Below, in pieces: positions 50,500 to 59,520 of a DNA stretch of 64,000 bases. The stretch comes from Bog-1181 sp964565765 (lineage in GTDB: Bacteria > Oederibacteriota > PGYV01 > Palsa-1178), in NCBI GenBank assembly GCA_964565765.1, contig CAZMGF010000004.1, forward strand, positions 25,674 through 89,673, in the 5' to 3' direction. Position numbers and translations under genes: made by a program. How positions within the stretch are numbered: position 1 is the stretch's first letter; each line of letters starts with the position of its first letter. The notes below the pieces were generated by a model that ran no database searches, was not told where the DNA came from, and was given only the letters and a program-made list of their open reading frames with translations.

Positions 50500-51722
50500 T
50501 ATTTTTTTACTCTTGTTTTTTTTAACCGCTCCGGTGCAAGAGCAAGCGCCATATCGTATACTTCTTTTATGGTCAATCCGGTTTTTATGGCAATGGCCCT
50601 GCAATCCTCATATTCAGGCGATAATTTTTTTATATTTCCATTTTGCGCGTATTTTATCTTTACAGGGCCGTACCCTGTCTCAACTGCAGCCATTTTCCTC
50701 TCCATGCAGTACCTTTCGCTTACCCGCCTGCGTATGCCCAGCGTGGAAGTGTGTTTAAGTACAGCTTCAATTACAGCCGCCTCATTTTCCGCATTTGTAA
50801 GTGCCGTTAATAGCACAGCCGGCCTGTTCTTTTTCATATAAACCGGAGTGAAGAAAACATCAACGGCGCCGGCCTCAAAAATCCGCTCCATGGCAAAAGA
50901 GAGCATTTCAGGCGTCATATTGTCGATATTTGTTTCAAGGCAGACAATTTCATCTCCGGTTCCGGCCCTGTCCGGCGTCTCCCCGGAAATTACCCTTAGC
51001 GCGTTAAATCCGCCAGTATCCCGTTTTCCGAAGCCGTAACCCGAGGCAATTATTTTCATGGCCGGCATATTGCCGAAACCCGAGCTTATCGTTTTAATAA
51101 TTCCAGCACCCGTGGGCGTTACCATTTCCGTATTTACATTCTCCTGTACGAGCGGAATTTTCGACCCTTTAAGCATCTCAACCACAGCCGGTACCGGTAT
51201 GGGTATGATGCCGTGTGCGCATTCAATTGTGCCCCTGCCGTCGTGAAGCGCCGAAGAGTAAACTTTTTCTATTCCCAGCATATCAAGGCATATGGCCGCT
51301 CCTGTTATATCTGCTATTGAATCCAGCGCGCCAACCTCGTGAAAATGTATTTCATTTATATCAGTTCCGTGAACCTTTGCCTCGGCCCTTCCTATTTCGC
51401 GGAATATTTTTACCGCAAGCAGCTTCGCTCCGGCGGCAATCGCGCTTTTATTTATAATTTTTTCTATATCAATTAAATTGCGTCCGTGGCTGTGTCCATG
51501 TCCGCCGTGTTCATGATGGTGATGATGCGGCATGGATACGGAAAAATCAGTTCCCTCTATGCCGTTCTTTTTTGTTTTTAAAATTTTAACCTTTAATTCA
51601 GGCAATTTTAACTTTCCGAGTTCTTTTACAAATTTTTCCCTGTTTATGCCCAGATCAAGCAGCGCGCCGACCGTCATATCCCCGCTTATTCCCGAGAAAC
51701 AGTCAAAATACAGGACTTTCAT
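50499..51722 (-). CDS. larC: Nickel-inserting chelatase for the NPN cofactor
   Basis: Product of 407 residues, the LarC (DUF111) family. N-terminal YFDCFSGISGDMTVGALLDLG is diagnostic; a His-rich loop at about 66-82 holds nine His; later segments are HFHEVGALDSIADITGA, METNIDNMTPEMLSFAMERI and PVYMKKNRPAVLLTAL. LarC inserts nickel into the pincer nucleotide at the cost of CTP. In some bacteria LarC is split by a programmed frameshift (LarC1/LarC2); here it is a single frame. It overlaps larB by 4 bases. Confidence 0.95.
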   Translation of the reverse strand: MKVLYFDCFSGISGDMTVGALLDLGINREKFVKELGKLKLPELKVKILKTKKNGIEGTDFSVSMPHHHHHEHGGHGHSHGRNLIDIEKIINKSAIAAGAKLLAVKIFREIGRAEAKVHGTDINEIHFHEVGALDSIADITGAAICLDMLGIEKVYSSALHDGRGTIECAHGIIPIPVPAVVEMLKGSKIPLVQENVNTEMVTPTGAGIIKTISSGFGNMPAMKIIASGYGFGKRDTGGFNALRVISGETPDRAGTGDEIVCLETNIDNMTPEMLSFAMERIFEAGAVDVFFTPVYMKKNRPAVLLTALTNAENEAAVIEAVLKHTSTLGIRRRVSERYCMERKMAAVETGYGPVKIKYAQNGNIKKLSPEYEDCRAIAIKTGLTIKEVYDMALALAPERLKKTRVKK

Positions 51723-52486
51723 TGTTTTTTCCTCCCGCAGGTGAGTTTATTTATCTTGCTTGCCAGGAACCCGGCGCCGAATCCGTTGTCAATATTAACC
51801 ACTCCCACTCCGCTTGCGCAGCTGTTGAGCATTGCAAGAAGCGCGGCCAGGCCCCCGAAACTCGCGCCATAACCGATGCTTGTCGGCACAGCTATGACAG
51901 GCGTATCAACGAGCCCTCCGACCACGCTTGCCAGCGCGCCTTCCATTCCGGCCACAACCACAAGCACATTGGCCCTATTAATGCTTGCCATTGAGGCAAA
52001 AAGCCTGTGTATTCCGGCTACGCCCACATCGTAAACCCTTAAAACTTCATTGCCGAGTTTTTCCGCGGTAACAGCCGCTTCTTCGGCCACCGGGATATCG
52101 GATGTTCCTGCCGAAACCACGGCTATTATTCCTTTTTGCTTTTTTATTTTTGCCCTGTCAACGGTTATAATCCTGGCGGCTTCATGATAAACAGCGTCGG
52201 GTATCCTTTGCCTGACGGCCTCATACGCCTCTAAAGTGGCCCTTGTCGCCATTATATTTCCGCTCTTTTTCACAAGTCTTTCAAATATCATTACCAACTG
52301 CCCGAGGGTTTTTCCCTGGCTGAAAACCACCTCAGGATAACCCGTCCTGATGCTCCTGTGATGATCTATCTTCGCAAAGTGTAGCTCCTCAAATGGAAGG
52401 TTTTTCAGCCCTTCCATCGCCTTATCCACACTGAGTTTTCCTGATTTGACTTTTTTAAGCAGCGCCCTTATGGCCTCTATTTTCAT
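51719..52486 (-). CDS. larB: NPN cofactor biosynthesis carboxylase/hydrolase
   Basis: Product of 255 residues, similar to the AIR carboxylase (PurE) fold: FAKIDHHRSIRTGYPEVVFSQGKT, VVSAGTSDIPVAEEAAVTAEKLG, VVVAGMEGALASVVGGLVDTPVIAVPTSIGYGASFGGLAALLAMLNSCASGVGVVNIDNGFGAG. LarB carboxylates nicotinic acid adenine dinucleotide and cleaves it to the dicarboxylated mononucleotide, the first step of NPN synthesis. It starts 1 base after the larE stop. Confidence 0.95.
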   Translation of the reverse strand: MKIEAIRALLKKVKSGKLSVDKAMEGLKNLPFEELHFAKIDHHRSIRTGYPEVVFSQGKTLGQLVMIFERLVKKSGNIMATRATLEAYEAVRQRIPDAVYHEAARIITVDRAKIKKQKGIIAVVSAGTSDIPVAEEAAVTAEKLGNEVLRVYDVGVAGIHRLFASMASINRANVLVVVAGMEGALASVVGGLVDTPVIAVPTSIGYGASFGGLAALLAMLNSCASGVGVVNIDNGFGAGFLASKINKLTCGRKKQ

Positions 52487-52487
52487 T

Positions 52488-53318
52488 TTATTCCGCCTTT
52501 GCTTTTTCCGGGAGGGTTTTGTTCATGCTTCCGGCCCTGTATCCCTGCAAATCCAGGCACACATATTTAAAACCTATGGAGCATAACTTTTCATGGACAG
52601 CTTTCATCAGGCTTTCGTCAAAAAATCTTTTGAGTTCTTCACTGCCAACTTCTATCCTGGCTATATCACCGTGGTGCCTTACCCTGACCTGCCGGAAGCC
52701 GGAATCGAGCAAAAACTGCTCTGCCCTGTCCACCATGGTAAGTTTTTCCGCTGAAATTCGTGTTCCGTAAGGAAACCTGCTCGCCAGGCATGCAAAGGAC
52801 TGCTTGTCCCATGTCGCAAGTTTCATTTCTTTTGAAAGCAGCCTAATGTCATCTTTTGAAAGCCCTGCCATCTTTAAAGGGCTTATTACTCCAAGCTCTT
52901 TTGCCGCTTTCATGCCCGGCCTGTAATCATTCATATCATCCATATTGGAGCCGTCCGCGACCGTTTTAATTCCTTTTTCCGCGGCTGCGCTGAATATTTT
53001 CTTAAAGAGTTCGCTCTTGCAGAAAAAGCACCTGTCCGGCGGGTTGGACGAGAAGCCCTCTATTTCAAGTTCCTCTGAGACTATCGTAATATGGTTTATG
53101 GACTCTTTTTTAGCAAATGAAACAGCTTCCGCGTATTCGCGTTCCGGGAATGTCATGGAGCGCGCTGTTACCGCCACCATCCTGCCGCCCAGCAAATCAT
53201 GGCTTACTTTCGCGAGGAATGTGCTGTCAACCCCGCCTGAAAAGGCCACGGCAATTCCGTTTGTTTCAGAGATGATTTTCTTCAGTATTTCGAGTTTGTC
53301 GCAAAGTTGTTTTTCCAT
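52488..53318 (-). CDS. larE: Sulfur-inserting ATPase of NPN synthesis
   Basis: Product of 276 residues. PP-loop AVAFSGGVDSTFLAKV (about 23-38) for adenylation, and RCFFCKSELF with Cys 97 and 100 plus Cys 177 in SFACLASRFPYG. The single Cys 176 of Lactobacillus LarE donates its own sulfur, whereas LarE proteins with three such Cys bind a [4Fe-4S] cluster and act catalytically; the three-Cys set here suggests the second type, by inference. The start at 53318 follows AAAGGAAAG. It is the first gene of the lar-cbi run. Confidence 0.93.
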   Translation of the reverse strand: MEKQLCDKLEILKKIISETNGIAVAFSGGVDSTFLAKVSHDLLGGRMVAVTARSMTFPEREYAEAVSFAKKESINHITIVSEELEIEGFSSNPPDRCFFCKSELFKKIFSAAAEKGIKTVADGSNMDDMNDYRPGMKAAKELGVISPLKMAGLSKDDIRLLSKEMKLATWDKQSFACLASRFPYGTRISAEKLTMVDRAEQFLLDSGFRQVRVRHHGDIARIEVGSEELKRFFDESLMKAVHEKLCSIGFKYVCLDLQGYRAGSMNKTLPEKAKAE

Positions 53319-53412
53319 AACTTTCCTTTCTAAAATGGATGAAATAATGTGGGAATATAATAGCATAAAAACAAAAATATAAACAGCGGTGCAATATTAA
53401 AGGTTTTTAAGG

Positions 53413-54159
53413 TTAAAAAGCAACAAGCCTCATGATATCAAATCCGGCGTATATGTTGTTGTCCGGCGCGCCGAGCATCATATCCCTGGCCCCGATTTCG
53501 CTTGAGTTCGATAAGCGCAGCATGAACTGATGGCCGTAGGTGTCAAATTTTATCCCGAATCCATAGCTGCCCTCACTGTTTGACTGATATTTCATTATTA
53601 CGGGATAATATTCCCCGAGCAGGCTCAGGTGCCTTGTGACGAGCCATGAAATACCCGCTCCCATGCCGAAGCGCCCCCCAAAGCCGTCATATGCCCCGTC
53701 AAACGTTATAACAAATCTGTCGTCGAAAAACGGCGTTGACTGCAGTGACAGTAATCCAAAAAAATTCTGTCGGGCGGTTTGAGCGGAAAAATCCTGGTAA
53801 TTAATATACTCAGCCTCGATTTTCGCGTCAAACCATATCTTATCCTCTTTTATGGTGTACGCGAGTCCGGCCATCTTTTCCCTGTGTTCTTCAATATAGG
53901 ATGTCATAACCTCAAGTTCATTAATTGCCATATATCTCGCGCTAATCCTGGTGTTTGCCCCATAGTTTAAAAGGGCGAAAAAATCATCTTTTGGATAATT
54001 ATAAAGTGATGTGTAAAATTTACTGCCCGCTTCAAAATACATCTGCCCCTGCTCAATGCCCGATGGCACGTCCAGGTCCAGCATGGGGTGCTCAAACTGT
54101 TCAGCCGCCGCAATAAAAGGAATTAATATTAATAGTAAAGACATTAAAAATTTTTGCAT
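53413..54159 (-). CDS. Probable outer-membrane beta-barrel protein
   Basis: Product of 248 residues with a signal peptide (MQKFLMSLLLILIPFIAAAE). The rest alternates polar and hydrophobic residues with Gly/Tyr/Phe turns and closes in Phe, as in outer-membrane barrels; no family name is given (DUF5777-like in style). The exact start is uncertain between the ATG at 54159 and one at 54174, close to AGAAGG. It is a monocistron between the lar operon and tRNA-Gln. Confidence 0.7.
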   Translation of the reverse strand: MQKFLMSLLLILIPFIAAAEQFEHPMLDLDVPSGIEQGQMYFEAGSKFYTSLYNYPKDDFFALLNYGANTRISARYMAINELEVMTSYIEEHREKMAGLAYTIKEDKIWFDAKIEAEYINYQDFSAQTARQNFFGLLSLQSTPFFDDRFVITFDGAYDGFGGRFGMGAGISWLVTRHLSLLGEYYPVIMKYQSNSEGSYGFGIKFDTYGHQFMLRLSNSSEIGARDMMLGAPDNNIYAGFDIMRLVAF

Positions 54160-54284
54160 ATATATATATACCATCCTTCTCGACAATATTATATCATTTT
54201 GAAATTTGGTTCAATACGATTTTGAATTAATTTAATAAAAGGGCCGGGTAAAAATTTAATAAGCGGATTGTTTTTAAATGTTTT

Positions 54285-54360
54285 TGGCTGCCGGGGTAGG
54301 ACTCGAACCTACAACCGTCAGAGTCAGAGTCTGATGTCCTACCAATTAGACGACCCGGCA
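54285..54360 (-). tRNA. tRNA-Gln (anticodon CTG)
   Basis: Minus-strand cloverleaf: acceptor TGCCGGG/CCCGGCA, discriminator G, encoded CCA at 54285-54287, anticodon stem TCAGA/TCTGA with the loop CTCTGAC (anticodon CTG) and T-arm loop GTTCGAGTC. U at position 1 is typical for bacterial tRNA-Gln. It stands alone with about 60 bases to the next genes. Confidence 0.93.
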
Positions 54361-54416
54361 GCTTGAAAACGTTATAATACTAACAATTTATATATTTATA
54401 GTCAATATATATTATT

Positions 54417-56873
54417 TCACCACACTATTACAAACTTTCCTATCTTATTATCCCCCGCTGAATCCGTCAGCACATAGACATATAACCCTGACGCCAGCGT
54501 GGAGGCATGCAGCACCCCTTTTATCTTCATAAAAAGCACCCCGTTAGGCGTCGCCTCCTCATCGGAATAAACTAGCCCGCCTGTAAGGTTATATACGCTG
54601 AGTTTTGTGGTTGAAGTTAAACCATAAAAATAAACGCCGTCCTGCGTTGAAGCCTTTGCGTCATAATATGAAGGAAATATATATGCCCTGTCCAGATTAT
54701 TCTGCCTCCCTATTCCCTGTCCGGCTATGGGCGTAGGCGTAATTGTGGCCGATATTGTCGGCGTGGAAGTTATCGTGGGCGTGCGCGTTGAAGTTGTGGT
54801 AATTGTCGCCGTGGGCTGGTTGGTTGAAGTAGGCGATATCGTAGGGGTCGAACCCGCAGGCACAAAATTAAAAACGGTTACAGAATATGGCGCGAATGTA
54901 AACGAAAAAGAACTTGCCGCGTTATGAATTATTGAAGCCTGCGGCGCCAGATCAGGGCTGGCGTAGGACGACGGGGTTGAGTCGTACCATACATAATTTT
55001 GTATATAATACGGCGCCGCCGCTGTTGCCGCGAAAGTGTAAATGTCCGCCGACGATGACATTGTATATCCGGAAATATTTAAGGTGGTTTCGTATTCATT
55101 CACGCTGTCCTTATTTACCACCATCACAGCAAGCTTTCCGTCCGACCTTTGATTGGCATACACGGGCAAAAGCGATTGATTTGAAGATGCCGACATAAGT
55201 GTGTTGCCGTTGTCGTCCTGTACGCCGAACAGATTGTTAAATATATACATACCCCAGTATGTGGCTCGCTGCTGGTATTTATATGCCCCGGTCTGCTGTC
55301 CGATTTCCAGGAACCCCTGGTCATAATTGCCGGTTGAAGCGTTGTTGTTCATTACATCCCAGAGTGAAGCGTCGGCCCTTATGCCGAATGATTTTGCGTA
55401 TTCCCCGATCCAGTTGGCTATCCAGAGGGTCATCGGGAACTGCATGGCAAGCAGCGTGGCGCCTCCGGAATTATATTCCGACATATAAACTTCCTTCGCG
55501 GCAGTGGTGCCGTAATATTTCGTCTGCAAATTGTCTATAAATGTTTTATAATTGGATTCGCCAAACCAGTTGTTGGGCGTATCAAGGGTTGCTGACGCCA
55601 CATTATTCTGCCAGTCCGCGTATATGTGAAAATCAACAACATCCAGGTCGGCAAGTTTGCCGGCCGTCTGCACGTTTTGAAGGAACGTATCGATAAAGGT
55701 CTGCCCGTCATAGAGTTCTGAATTAATCTGGATGGATGAAATTACCGGCCCGCATATTTTTATTGTAGGATCTACCGCTTTCATGGCGTCGGCAAACTTT
55801 ATGAACCTTGCTGCGTAATACTGCGCGTCCACGGGGCCGCCGGTCTCCCACGTGCCGTCCATTTCATTGCCAACCTGCCAGTATTTAATGCCGTACTTCT
55901 GCACAATATTGGCGTAATAAACCCAGGCCGCGGCCTCTTCCGGGGTGCCGGTCCCAAAATTCACGGTGCAAACCGGTATTGCCTTTCCGCCCATTGAGTT
56001 AATAAGTGTCATATATGTCTCAAAACCAAATGCCGGAGTCCACCCGCCGTTTGAATTCTCAAGATCGGTCGGCGAAGCTATTATGGTTGACTGCCCCATG
56101 TCGTTTTCATTCACACTAACCCTTGTCGTTCCATTATAGAGCATTATTTCATTCATCTTATAACCCGCGCCCGAGCTTTGATGCATAAGTATCCTGAATA
56201 TTTGCGCCGTTGTGGACGGTATTGTTTCAATGTCGTTTCCGCCCGGGCCGTTTGTCACCGTAGAAATGGTTGTCCAGCTGCTTGTATTTGCCGTATGCGG
56301 CGCCCAGCCAAAGTTGCCTGAATTGGACCAGTACTGTATTTCATAATTTACCGCGTAAGTATCCCCCCAGTAAATATTAACCTGATTGACCGCCTGCGCC
56401 GATGAGAGCATGACTATTACATAAGCGTTCGTGGTTGCTCCTGCCGCGGTTATAGTGTCGGATATCCACTGTGACGCGTTTGTAGTGTTCCCGTCAGCAA
56501 GGACGCTTGGATTGCCGTAACTTGAAGTAGTTCCCCTGCGGAGCTCGTTCGCCTGAAAACCGGGCGAGTATATCGTCTGGCTTGGATGCCAGATGTTATT
56601 AGCGTCATATGAGCCGTTGCCGTTCCAGTGGTACTGGTCGGAAACAGAGCCTCCGGGAAAACGGAGAAGATAACTTCCGGCGGCGTTTATCTGCGCTGTA
56701 TTTGCCGTATATGCGGCGGGCGAAATCCAGTATCCAAGATTATTTCCGAGCAGCATTCTGTAATGGTACGGGTTGACAACGGTAGTGTTGTCCACTGTTA
56801 TAGTTGCAGCCGTCGAAAAGGCCGCAACTGAAAGCAAAAGATATATTAAAATTAAAACAGCTTTTTTTAACAT
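54417..56873 (-). CDS. Secreted GH51-like alpha-L-arabinofuranosidase with inserted CBM32 and T9SS-like C-terminal domain
   Basis: Product of 818 residues. Signal peptide to about residue 22. The (beta/alpha)8 domain starts at about 28 with LLRFPGGSVSDQYHW and continues after an inserted F5/8-type-C (CBM32-like) module at about 112-250 (VLADGNTTNASQW, YWGDTYAVNYEIQYW). GWTPAFGFETYMTLINSMGGKAIPVCTVNFGTGTPEEAAAW resembles GH51 blocks. The acid/base is E337 in YWQVGNEMDG, the nucleophile E466 in VYMSEYN. A beta-sandwich follows, then a Thr/Pro linker (about 695-725) and a domain with a degenerate YPNP (AYIFPSYYD) that ends GKFVIVW, as in the other two sorting-domain proteins. It probably degrades arabinose-containing polysaccharide at the surface. 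Confidence 0.85.
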   Translation of the reverse strand: MLKKAVLILIYLLLSVAAFSTAATITVDNTTVVNPYHYRMLLGNNLGYWISPAAYTANTAQINAAGSYLLRFPGGSVSDQYHWNGNGSYDANNIWHPSQTIYSPGFQANELRRGTTSSYGNPSVLADGNTTNASQWISDTITAAGATTNAYVIVMLSSAQAVNQVNIYWGDTYAVNYEIQYWSNSGNFGWAPHTANTSSWTTISTVTNGPGGNDIETIPSTTAQIFRILMHQSSGAGYKMNEIMLYNGTTRVSVNENDMGQSTIIASPTDLENSNGGWTPAFGFETYMTLINSMGGKAIPVCTVNFGTGTPEEAAAWVYYANIVQKYGIKYWQVGNEMDGTWETGGPVDAQYYAARFIKFADAMKAVDPTIKICGPVISSIQINSELYDGQTFIDTFLQNVQTAGKLADLDVVDFHIYADWQNNVASATLDTPNNWFGESNYKTFIDNLQTKYYGTTAAKEVYMSEYNSGGATLLAMQFPMTLWIANWIGEYAKSFGIRADASLWDVMNNNASTGNYDQGFLEIGQQTGAYKYQQRATYWGMYIFNNLFGVQDDNGNTLMSASSNQSLLPVYANQRSDGKLAVMVVNKDSVNEYETTLNISGYTMSSSADIYTFAATAAAPYYIQNYVWYDSTPSSYASPDLAPQASIIHNAASSFSFTFAPYSVTVFNFVPAGSTPTISPTSTNQPTATITTTSTRTPTITSTPTISATITPTPIAGQGIGRQNNLDRAYIFPSYYDAKASTQDGVYFYGLTSTTKLSVYNLTGGLVYSDEEATPNGVLFMKIKGVLHASTLASGLYVYVLTDSAGDNKIGKFVIVW

Positions 56874-57033
56874 TATACATGCTCCTTTTCCGCGTTAATA
56901 AACTGACAGATAATTATATCACAAAATCCATTTCCAGCGGGTTCAATATCAGGTTTATAACGGCCAAAAAGCCGAAGGGTTGCGCTGTTTTAGGAGGCGC
57001 AAAAATACTTTTTTCCCGGCGCAATTGCTTAAA

Positions 57034-58515
57034 TTAAAACTGCAGGTCGCAGTGGAGCCCGCCGGCGCCCCAGGGATATTCGGCGACAGGAATAACAGTG
57101 TAGCCCGCCTTTTCAAATATTTCCTTCTGTTTTTCATACAAATTATTTTTAGCCGAGGCGGAATAATCCATGGCTTCCCACAACCCCGCGGCGCATTTCA
57201 TAAGATAGTCAAAACTTTCCGCGCTAAAGGATTGCTCCCATACTTTTTCGGCGGTATTCAGGTTTCCAAAAGCGTTATTCATCCTTGACTGCGGCGCGTC
57301 GCCATGCCCGTCAGCCGGAAGAAAGGGGTATTTTCCCAGCAAAACGCACGCTTTGCCTGTCTCCCTGTCCCTGTATTTTACAAGGTTGGCCGGCGACCTT
57401 ACAGGATGGTCGGTAAAAGGAACCCTCAGTACATTATATCCCCTCTCCTTTAACTCTGAAGCTATCTCGTCATATTCCGCCTGCCATCCTTTTATAGTGT
57501 CCTGGGTGAATTTTTGCCCCGATACCAGGTCCACTTTTGTTTCCGGGGTGTAATATGTCGGCACAAATGCGTCAACAGTTTTACCCGACGACATTATTAC
57601 CACGGACATGTCCAGGTGGAATATTTCCTCAGCTGCCAGTTCCGGATATAAGAGCATTTTTTCCGGGACAATTTCAACTTTCATCCCAAAAAGCGAATTG
57701 GAATACATTTTTTTAACGTCGTCAATCATATCCTGCGAAAACGATATCCCCTTTAAAGGCAGCCCTTTTGTACGGAAGTAATAATTGTTGACCCTGTTTC
57801 TTCCGATGAGAAAAACCGCCCCTTTTTTATCCGGCGCAAGCACAACTTCCATATCTCCCCCCTCGGAACTCAGTGAATTGGCAAGTTTTACCACCTTGAA
57901 ATATCCGGGATAGGTATTGGCCATGGAATTTACTATCTCATAGGAACTATTATAATTTCCGGGATCAGCGGCTATCAGTATCCGCCCCTTTTTATCTATT
58001 CCGATTGGTTCGCTTGTGTCCTGAGCCCAGGTGAGTGCGGAAGGCACAATAAAAAAATGCACATGGTTCTGTATGCGCTCATCCTCCCATTTACAGCGTG
58101 TCTTTAAATATCCTTTTATCAGGGCCTCTTCGCGGCCGCTCGCGCCCGCGACCTTGTTTTTATCCGGTATTGCCACAAAAATATGCGTATAGGCAGGAAG
58201 ATTTCTCATGATGCTGCCGTGGGAGAGTTCGAAATTAAGCCAGTAAAATTCCCTGTCCACTTTTTCAAGGCCGGCACCCGTGGCTTTTTCCGCATTTTTC
58301 AGCGAAGGCAGAAAATAATATTCTCCGCTGTCAGGCCAGACTCCGAGCACAATAAATGACAGAAATCTCTCGCACTCCGGCACAATTACCTCGCCGTCTG
58401 AGCCTACAGGCATACCTTCAGGCTTGGGGCTCAGCATATCATGGGAAAAGGCAAATACTGTTAAGGCGGCAAAAAACAGAAGTAAACATAAAATTTTAGT
58501 CGTTTTTTTTGTCAT
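57034..58515 (-). CDS. Exported guanidino-modifying (deiminase-like) enzyme
   Basis: Product of 493 residues with a signal peptide (about 1-24). Four motifs of the pentein fold used by agmatine deiminase and peptidylarginine deiminase are visible: LTWAQD (W163, D166), SEGGDMEVV (E218-D221), FHLDM (H300, D302) and GGLHCDLQF at the very end (nucleophile C489). These supply all catalytic groups of the guanidine-hydrolysing superfamily. An unusual feature is the stop 4 residues after the Cys. It is probably a periplasmic or secreted peptidylarginine or free-arginine-type deiminase; the substrate is unknown. The start at 58515 follows GAGAG; the frame runs back to 58596. Confidence 0.8.
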   Translation of the reverse strand: MTKKTTKILCLLLFFAALTVFAFSHDMLSPKPEGMPVGSDGEVIVPECERFLSFIVLGVWPDSGEYYFLPSLKNAEKATGAGLEKVDREFYWLNFELSHGSIMRNLPAYTHIFVAIPDKNKVAGASGREEALIKGYLKTRCKWEDERIQNHVHFFIVPSALTWAQDTSEPIGIDKKGRILIAADPGNYNSSYEIVNSMANTYPGYFKVVKLANSLSSEGGDMEVVLAPDKKGAVFLIGRNRVNNYYFRTKGLPLKGISFSQDMIDDVKKMYSNSLFGMKVEIVPEKMLLYPELAAEEIFHLDMSVVIMSSGKTVDAFVPTYYTPETKVDLVSGQKFTQDTIKGWQAEYDEIASELKERGYNVLRVPFTDHPVRSPANLVKYRDRETGKACVLLGKYPFLPADGHGDAPQSRMNNAFGNLNTAEKVWEQSFSAESFDYLMKCAAGLWEAMDYSASAKNNLYEKQKEIFEKAGYTVIPVAEYPWGAGGLHCDLQF

Positions 58516-58666
58516 TTTAACTCTCTTGCGCGGCCGAAAAGCGCTTTTTGATTTTTGAAAAAAAAAAGGAAAAATAACATTATTCAGACAATGCAAACGT
58601 GTTAAAGTTTCGCTCTTTTACTAAAAAATACTTTGTAATTATTGCATTTTTTGTGATTTAAGTCAC

Positions 58667-58695
58667 TTGCTAAATTGATGTACTGCATATATAAT
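58667..58695 (+). promoter_or_regulatory. Sigma-70 promoter of the tandem barrel/TPR unit
   Basis: TTGCTA (58667-58672), 17-base spacer, TATAAT (58690-58695), 30 bases before the first ATG. Confidence 0.65.
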
Positions 58696-58725
58696 TGTAG
58701 CCACAAACTTATTAAAGGAGGTTTT

Positions 58726-59508
58726 ATGAAAAAATTTCTTTTTATCCTGGTTTTGCTGTCAGCGTTTTTCTCCGCTTCCGCAATTTTTGCGGACGCGCAT
58801 CTTGGTATTTCAGCAGGTTATTCATACGCAACTATGGACGATATGAAAGCCGGCCTCGACCAGATGAAGGAGGCCGCGCTGAATCTTACCCCGACGAGCC
58901 ACGTGAACATGGGGGATTTTGGAAATTCCGTATATGCCAATATAGACCTTGACGTGGGGGTCAATGATTTTCTTTCAGTGGGCCCCAGGTTCGGAGGCCA
59001 GTACGTTCTTCCTGTCAATATCACAATTACCGACCCGTCTGACCCGTCCATCACCACAAGCAACGCGTACAGCGCCCTTTTAATTCCGGTTGAAATCGGT
59101 GTAAAGACAAAGTTAAGGCTTCCTGTAGTGCCGGTGTTGCTCACCGCCGGCATTTACGGCGGCTACGGCCTTGCTTTTGTAACGCAGGGGGTCAACATCG
59201 CGGTAAATCCAGGTTACTCCATTCCCGGTTTCAATGCCGCCGTTTATAACAACCTTTATCAGGGCGGGGGCCTCATGGCCGACGGCGTGGGAACCGCAGA
59301 GCTTATGCTCGGCGATAATTTTACTATCAGCATAAATCTTGGATACAGAAAAGCCGCCTTCAATAATTTAAAATCCGTTGACAGGGTTGTTATCGCCGGC
59401 CAGACCATAATCGCTCCTGGCCAGCTTGTGGAAGACGGCACCGGACAACAGCGGACAGCCGACTTTTCGGGATTCAACGGCGGCCTTGGAATAAATCTGA
59501 GATTTTAA
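58726..59508 (+). CDS. Outer-membrane beta-barrel protein, paralogue 1
   Basis: Product of 260 residues with a signal peptide (MKKFLFILVLLSAFFSAS) and a beta-barrel-like mature part: repeated strand pattern (GISAGYSYA, VGPRFGGQYVLPVN, IGVKTKLRLP, GIYGGYGLAF, INLGYRKAAF) closing with GLGINLRF. The terminal Phe is typical of barrels folded by BAM. No family recognised. AAAGGAGG lies 6 nt before the ATG. It is followed 12 bases later by a related protein. Confidence 0.8.
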   Translation: MKKFLFILVLLSAFFSASAIFADAHLGISAGYSYATMDDMKAGLDQMKEAALNLTPTSHVNMGDFGNSVYANIDLDVGVNDFLSVGPRFGGQYVLPVNITITDPSDPSITTSNAYSALLIPVEIGVKTKLRLPVVPVLLTAGIYGGYGLAFVTQGVNIAVNPGYSIPGFNAAVYNNLYQGGGLMADGVGTAELMLGDNFTISINLGYRKAAFNNLKSVDRVVIAGQTIIAPGQLVEDGTGQQRTADFSGFNGGLGINLRF

Positions 59509-59520
59509 AAGGGGTGGATA

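Noticed and set aside
50499..51722. Programmed frameshift in larC
   Set aside because: The gene is a single uninterrupted frame covering both LarC1 and LarC2 parts.
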